From Diadema setosum (taxonomy: Eukaryota; Echinodermata; Echinoidea; Diadematoida; Diadematidae), in assembly GCA_033980235.1 (NCBI GenBank), contig CM067070.1, positions 6,105,544 to 6,169,543 of the forward strand: 64,000 bases of DNA. Reading direction: 5' to 3'. The notes beneath the pieces are model-generated. The model saw only the letters and a program-made list of their open reading frames with translations, searched no databases and was not told the origin of the DNA. Of this stretch, positions 59,308 through 64,000 are shown piece by piece; positions within the stretch are counted from its first letter, which is position 1, and each line of letters begins with the position of its first letter. Position numbers and translations under genes: made by a program.

Positions 59308-59830
59308 CCTCCGCCAAGGGAGGAGGTTAAATGTTTCATTACCATCGGTTTGTTTGTTGGTTGTTTGGTTGGTTTGTCCGTGTGCAAAATACAATTGTAC
59401 ACCCGTAACTCAAAAAGTTGTGAACGGATTTGGATGAAACTTATTGGAAAGGTTGAGAATGGCACAAGGAACAGATGATTAAATTTTGGTAGTGATCCGG
59501 AAATTTTTGTGGATTTTATGAAGGATTTTCGATATTTTGGCAGGTAGGGATAATGAACTTGGGAGTTTAAGCTGCGCATTTGTTAGGTTTTCATACGTGC
59601 ACTTAATAAGTGCATGCTCTACACTTGTAGTTTCTGCTGTAGGGCGAGGCATGCTGCGCCATTGAGGGTTGATGACGTAACAAAAGGCTTTTATTGGGAA
59701 ATCGGGCGATTTTCAGCATGCATGTACAATATGGGTGGAAATCACTGATTTCTACGAAAGAACAAGATCATCGGTGAAAAGTATAGCTGCTTGGCGGAGG
59801 TCTGCACTCTCAGAGTGCTTCTCTAGTTTT
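59308..59830. repeat. Family G repeat, copy G2 (complete ends)
   Basis: Starts CCTCCGCCAAGGGAGGAGG and ends CTTGGCGGAGGTCTGCACTC, so the CCTCCGCCAAG ends are inverted. The internal sequence matches G1. No convincing open frame. Confidence 0.72.
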
Positions 59831-61111
59831 TATTTGAAATTTAATGATCAACTACTTTGATTTATCACTTGGGAAAAAGCCCTCATTAAAAAAAAAAAAA
59901 ATGGTCACTTCCAGCATATGAACACTTATGAAGCATTGTGCACATGGTAATTTTCAACTGTTGATTCTAAAACAAGAAACAATCGAAAGGGACAAACAGA
60001 AAAAAAAGACCCTCGCATTCTCAGAAGATTCTACTATTTGTGCATACGATGAATCACATTATACACAGATTATTTGTGATTTACTCAGTACAAAAAGTTG
60101 CGATATGAATCGTACCCTTTACGTATTATACAATTCTTGACAACAACTTCAAAGTTGAGAATGATTGGCAGATTTACATCTGATTTGAATCCATAATGCT
60201 ATCTTTATACTTAATATAGCTCACTGATTATATGTACACAATGTCTACATGTGTACGTATACATTGTATCTAATACAAACTATAGGGCCTATGAATCAGT
60301 CACAACTCTAATACACGCTGTAGGTTCACGAATATGTTGTTTATAAACAGTACAAGGCCAGGACCTCTCGTCTCGATTTCACAACATTGTAATACAGTAG
60401 GTAGAGCTCATTAAACACAGTTATAGTACATTAAAATGTGAATTTCATGCATGTCATAATTGTGATTATCAGACTAAAAAAACAAAAAAAAAGATAATTA
60501 AAATTCTTTGTTTGTCTGAAATGCCATTCAAAACATGCACTTGTAGCAAGGCCATTTATTGCTCGGTAGTGTACTGTAAACTTGTTTGAAACCCCTTCCG
60601 AAGGTGAATCGAAAGTTGCAATTGTGGGGTCTGTCCAACATCTGAATGTAGGGAAGACGATGGCAACAGGCCAAAGAAAGTGCCTATAAAGTAGAGCTCT
60701 AGAAAATGCTTGAAGCACCCAGGCAAATCAAATGGGAGTAATTACATCCACATGGCCTGGACAAAACAATGGATCCATCATGTACACTACGTGCTTTTAC
60801 TGCAATTAACATGCTAAAGCGTTTTAGGAGAAATGAATGCTTTGAATGAAGTTCTTCTAAATGGGACATGCAGAATTGCGTGATGTGGTAAAAATGGGTT
60901 GACTCTTGACTCATATTGTGACTGACCTTTTAATCTCTTCTGATTCAATATGTTCAGGGAATCCTTGATTTCAATTTTAAAATAACATCTGTAGTGCAGT
61001 GCTATAATACACTCGTACTTTTGAACACGGAAATAATTTCTGTCTAAAAACTGCTTGCGAAAGAACTACCGGGTACATGTACACACTTTATACAATACAC
61101 TACATGTTTGA

Positions 61112-61153
61112 TACAAGTAGGCTAATACAAGTAGGCTGATACAAGTAGGCTAA
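61112..61153. repeat. 16-bp tandem repeat
   Basis: ATACAAGTAGGCTAAT-type unit repeated three times. Confidence 0.8.
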
Positions 61154-62083
61154 ACTATTCAATCATACCGTCTGCCAACATTTCAAGATGAAATATCTTC
61201 TCGTGGATTGCAAAAATCTTATTTTACATGCAAACTGAAGTTAAAAATCTTACTTTCGGTCAAATCTTCAGAAAATACACATGAAAGGTATACAGTATAC
61301 AATATTTATTTTTTTTTAATCTGATTTCTCTGACAGAAAATCTGATTTTGCTATTTTTAACGTAAAAAATCTTACTGAATCTGATAAAATCTTACTAGTT
61401 GGCAAGTATGATTCAATTGCAAACTTGTGCATACATTTGTACAATGTAATTCAGAAGATCATATTCAAAGCAAACTGGTATCTCTCTCTGATTTGGCAGC
61501 TTCTGTTGATCTACAGTAGGAAGACTATTGAAACGGACCACATTCAAACAGGTGTCGTTTATCTGTTTCCTCCAAATTTGGGGTCTCATACATGTAGCAA
61601 ACTTTTCCTCGCAGATTAATGTCATTCTGTTTTCCTGATTGTGAAAGAAAAATAATTTATTCAATTTCATGTCACAGATTTTTGGCAATAAAAAAAACTT
61701 GTATCTTACAAAGGACATCATACATGTACATTTGTACATATAATATCTAAATTCATTCACAGTACCAGTAAGAACAAATACAATGTATGCTGAACAGATT
61801 CAGTAATCCACAGGGTGAAGATAATCTCAATGATCATGACAATTGAATATCAAACACAGCACATAAATCCTCTCAGTCACTGAGACAAGACTACACATTT
61901 TAAGATTTTCCATCCACAGACACTACGGATTCAATGTTCCAATGCATGCAATATTTTAGCAAAATTTGCTATGTAATGGATAAATACACTTCTGCTTGTG
62001 AATCAATACAGAACAGTTCTTTTGTTGTGTATTTCATTCCGTCCAAGTATACTATACATACTGTTTTTTCCCTGTTTTACATG

Positions 62084-62313
62084 TACTGTAAAAGTGGAAA
62101 TTTTTGCATTTATATTTCGCGCAACCAGAAACTAGCGCGAAAATAAAAGCACGTGAATATTTTTGCTTGCCATGCACATGTACAAATGGTACATGTACAG
62201 TGTATGTTCCAGTGGTTGATGTCTTGATTCCACAGAATTAAAAACACACGAAACTCTTCTCACCTGACCAAGCGCGAAAAATTAGTCGCATGAAAATATC
62301 CACTTTTACAGTA
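62084..62313. mobile_element. TACTGTA-type palindromic element, single copy
   Basis: TACTGTAAAAGTGGAAATTT to AATATCCACTTTTACAGTA. The inner arms hold ATTTCGCGCAACC, TAGCGCGAAAATAAA and AGCGCGAAAAATTAG. A third arm sequence with the same terminal heptamer as families C and D. Confidence 0.65.
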
Positions 62314-62737
62314 CTTATGATCACAATCTCTTCTAAAAGGGGCCTGCTTCAGAGACTCTGGCCCCTAACCGAGAGACTCACTGGTTATCTATTCTACACA
62401 TATCTTGTACATGTACATGTAACACCAAGTCATTTCTGTTGACATAGCCAGGAATATTGTGATCTGTCACCAGCTCAAACAGATGTTTGTCCATCAATGA
62501 TGGATGAGTCGTGCGCCAATGTTATATTTAGATTGTAATTCCTTCCTGTATTGTCATTGCCAAAAATATTGTTTACCCCGTTAGCACAGCAGGACTGTAG
62601 AGTACAGTCATTTGTTGGTTTCACAGCATTCTGGATTTAGCAATCTAACATGAAGCTGCATGAACAAAGAAATTGCATCATCAGACACCAACAGGATACA
62701 AACTACAGTAGATTGTGCAGAGAAAATCTACGTGATA

Positions 62738-62946
62738 TATTGTACGAGCTGAAAATTTCGCTGTGGTTTTATTTTCGCGAATTTCGCGAATCGCCTTTGA
62801 ACCGCGAAAATAACAACACGCGAAAATAACAACGTGCGAAAACAAAAACGCGCGAGTCCCTCGCAACCGCGAAATTAACAACACGCGAAAATGTCCTCCA
62901 AAATTCGCGAAAATATCTGTACGCGAAAATTTCAGCTCGTACAGTA
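62738..62946. mobile_element. Family D palindromic element, copy D2
   Basis: TATTGTACGAGCTGAAAATT to AAATTTCAGCTCGTACAGTA, about 209 bp. The interior repeats AACAACACGCGAAAAT-like units. Closely matches the copy at 37827. Confidence 0.8.
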
Positions 62947-63118
62947 CATGAGTCTGATAGATCCTGTTGTTCCACAACGTACTTCTCAAATTAAAGGTTT
63001 TCACTCAAATGCAAGATGAATTTTTAGAACATTGTAAATGTACAGTTCACAGCTAGAAGACTCAATTTCAGAACTCAGAGCTCTTTTCTGAGCATCGAGG
63101 GGTGCGTTAATCAACTCA

Positions 63119-63513
63119 TTTAAGGTTTCCGAACAACTTTCATTTGAACAGTTTATGCAAAGCTGTTTTGATAACGAGGTTAGAAACAAGTTTCTGAAAC
63201 ACCAAAAAAATGAAAAAAGAAGAAAAAAGTGTGATCGCAAACATGTTTCTGCAGCTCGTCATGTGATAAGCACAAAGTTGTTTTGAAACCAATTTATAGC
63301 TCGGACTTGCCCATGAAAACCACTGCCAACTACACATCTCCGCACCTCAGGTAAGACTGTGCGATCGAGCTGCACACTGACAAGGCCTCCCTCTTGACTC
63401 ACAATAGAAATGATAAATGCGACAACTTGAGAAACGCGCTCTGAAACATGTTTGCAAAGTTTAATGCATTTTGATAGTAGATATTGAAATGCTTCTCAAA
63501 CATGAGAAAGTTG
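63119..63513. repeat. Family H repeat, copy H2
   Basis: Starts TTAAGGTTTCCGAACAAC and continues with the same ordered blocks as H1, with a short A/G-rich insertion near 63208. Confidence 0.65.
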
Positions 63514-63750
63514 ATAATATAATATGCAACCACTGTTTGAAAATAAAAGATTTACATAATATATGAAGATCCAGTAGGAAAAAAAAAGTGCAATTGAGTC
63601 AACATGAATCTTTAGGAGCAGCCATTCAAGACCAAAATGAAACAATGTCTAAAATTGCTGAATCAAGGCAATACCTTTTAAAACATCTTATAGGCTAAAA
63701 TTTACATAACTTTGGAAAGGAGACACACAAATTTGATCCTTGTACAAGGG

Positions 63751-63799
63751 AGCATTTCCCATAGACACCTGCCTGAGTCTCTCATTCTCAACGGGTTAA
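63751..63799. mobile_element. Family B foldback, truncated copy B8
   Basis: Only the right half is clear: GCATTTCCCATAGACACCTG to TCTCAACGGGTTAA. Confidence 0.6.
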
Positions 63800-63969
63800 A
63801 GAACAAACACCAAAAATATCAACCATATTAAACGGATATACAATGTTGTTTTGTAGGTGTAGCATCAAGACCATCAATGCACACGCTCTCTTCTAAACAG
63901 TCCCGAGTCTTTCGTTTAATTAGGTGATCCGAGTATCCTCTCGGATCACCTTCTGTTTCTGTACGGATT

Positions 63970-64000
63970 CTTTCTTCTTCTTCTTCTTCTTTTTCTTATT
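63970..64000. repeat. TTC microsatellite at the window edge
   Basis: Run of TTC triplets interrupted by TTTTTC, cut by the end of the window. Confidence 0.8.

Larger units (their letters stand above)
55375..64000. other. Upstream intron or 5' flank of the adaptor gene
   Basis: This must lie in the intron leading to the missing first coding exon(s), unless that exon is short and hidden here. I looked for a minus-strand frame starting with ATG and ending one base into a codon before GT, and found none convincing. Identified contents: a degraded LINE fragment, G2, the palindromes at 62084 and 62738, H2, and the end of a family B copy. No CpG-rich promoter-like block was seen. Confidence 0.6.

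Noticed and set aside
60431..60914. Minus-strand frames of 95 and 71 residues as candidates for the missing 5' exon
   Set aside because: No signal-peptide or ectodomain character and no donor one base into a codon in the right place.

Overview
The window looks like nuclear DNA of a marine invertebrate, most likely an echinoderm (sea urchin, sea star or sea cucumber type). It is AT-rich, with very long introns, many microsatellites, homopolymer C/G runs, ubiquitous TGTACATG-type words and dozens of short foldback transposon relics. I cannot name the species. There are no prokaryotic-style operons, rRNA genes, tRNAs that I can support, or CRISPR arrays.

One gene dominates. On the minus strand, nine exons from 55374 down to the stop codon at 19027 join with consistent reading phases and GT-AG borders into an 815-residue partial protein. 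It starts just before a single transmembrane helix (exon 55251-55374) that ends in Cys-Ala-Cys. A cytoplasmic tail of about 780 residues follows. The tail has 20 tyrosines, 17 of them in YxxV/YxxI form, including one YEEI, three YARV, one YAKV and one YTQV. It also has a proline-rich stretch (RRLPELPPIPPK) and the C-terminus ETRI, a class I PDZ ligand. This layout matches the transmembrane adaptor PAG1/Cbp (Csk-binding protein). My reading is an invertebrate PAG1-like Csk/Src-kinase scaffold with many more tyrosine sites than I recall for the vertebrate protein. The first coding exon(s) and the promoter are not found and are probably beyond 55.4 kb or outside the window.

Layout: 1-19026 is 3' flank or intergenic DNA, including the unresolved 3'UTR. 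19027-55374 is the gene, with eight introns of 0.34 to 10.4 kb. 55375-64000 is the upstream intron or 5' flank. The non-coding part is a mosaic of repeat families, several present two to eight times: a ~390 bp TTAA-flanked foldback (family A, 7 copies); a ~90 bp TTAACCCGTTGAGGA foldback (family B, 8 copies); palindromic elements ending in TACTGTA/TACAGTA and rich in TTCGCGAA (families C/D and relatives); a CCTCCGCC-ended element loaded with TGACCTTTGACC direct repeats (family E, 2 copies); and paired copies of other ~0.4-0.7 kb families (F, G, H, I, P). One P copy is interrupted by an E copy while the second P copy preserves the uninterrupted site. A degraded LINE reverse-transcriptase 3' end lies at about 57.3 kb.
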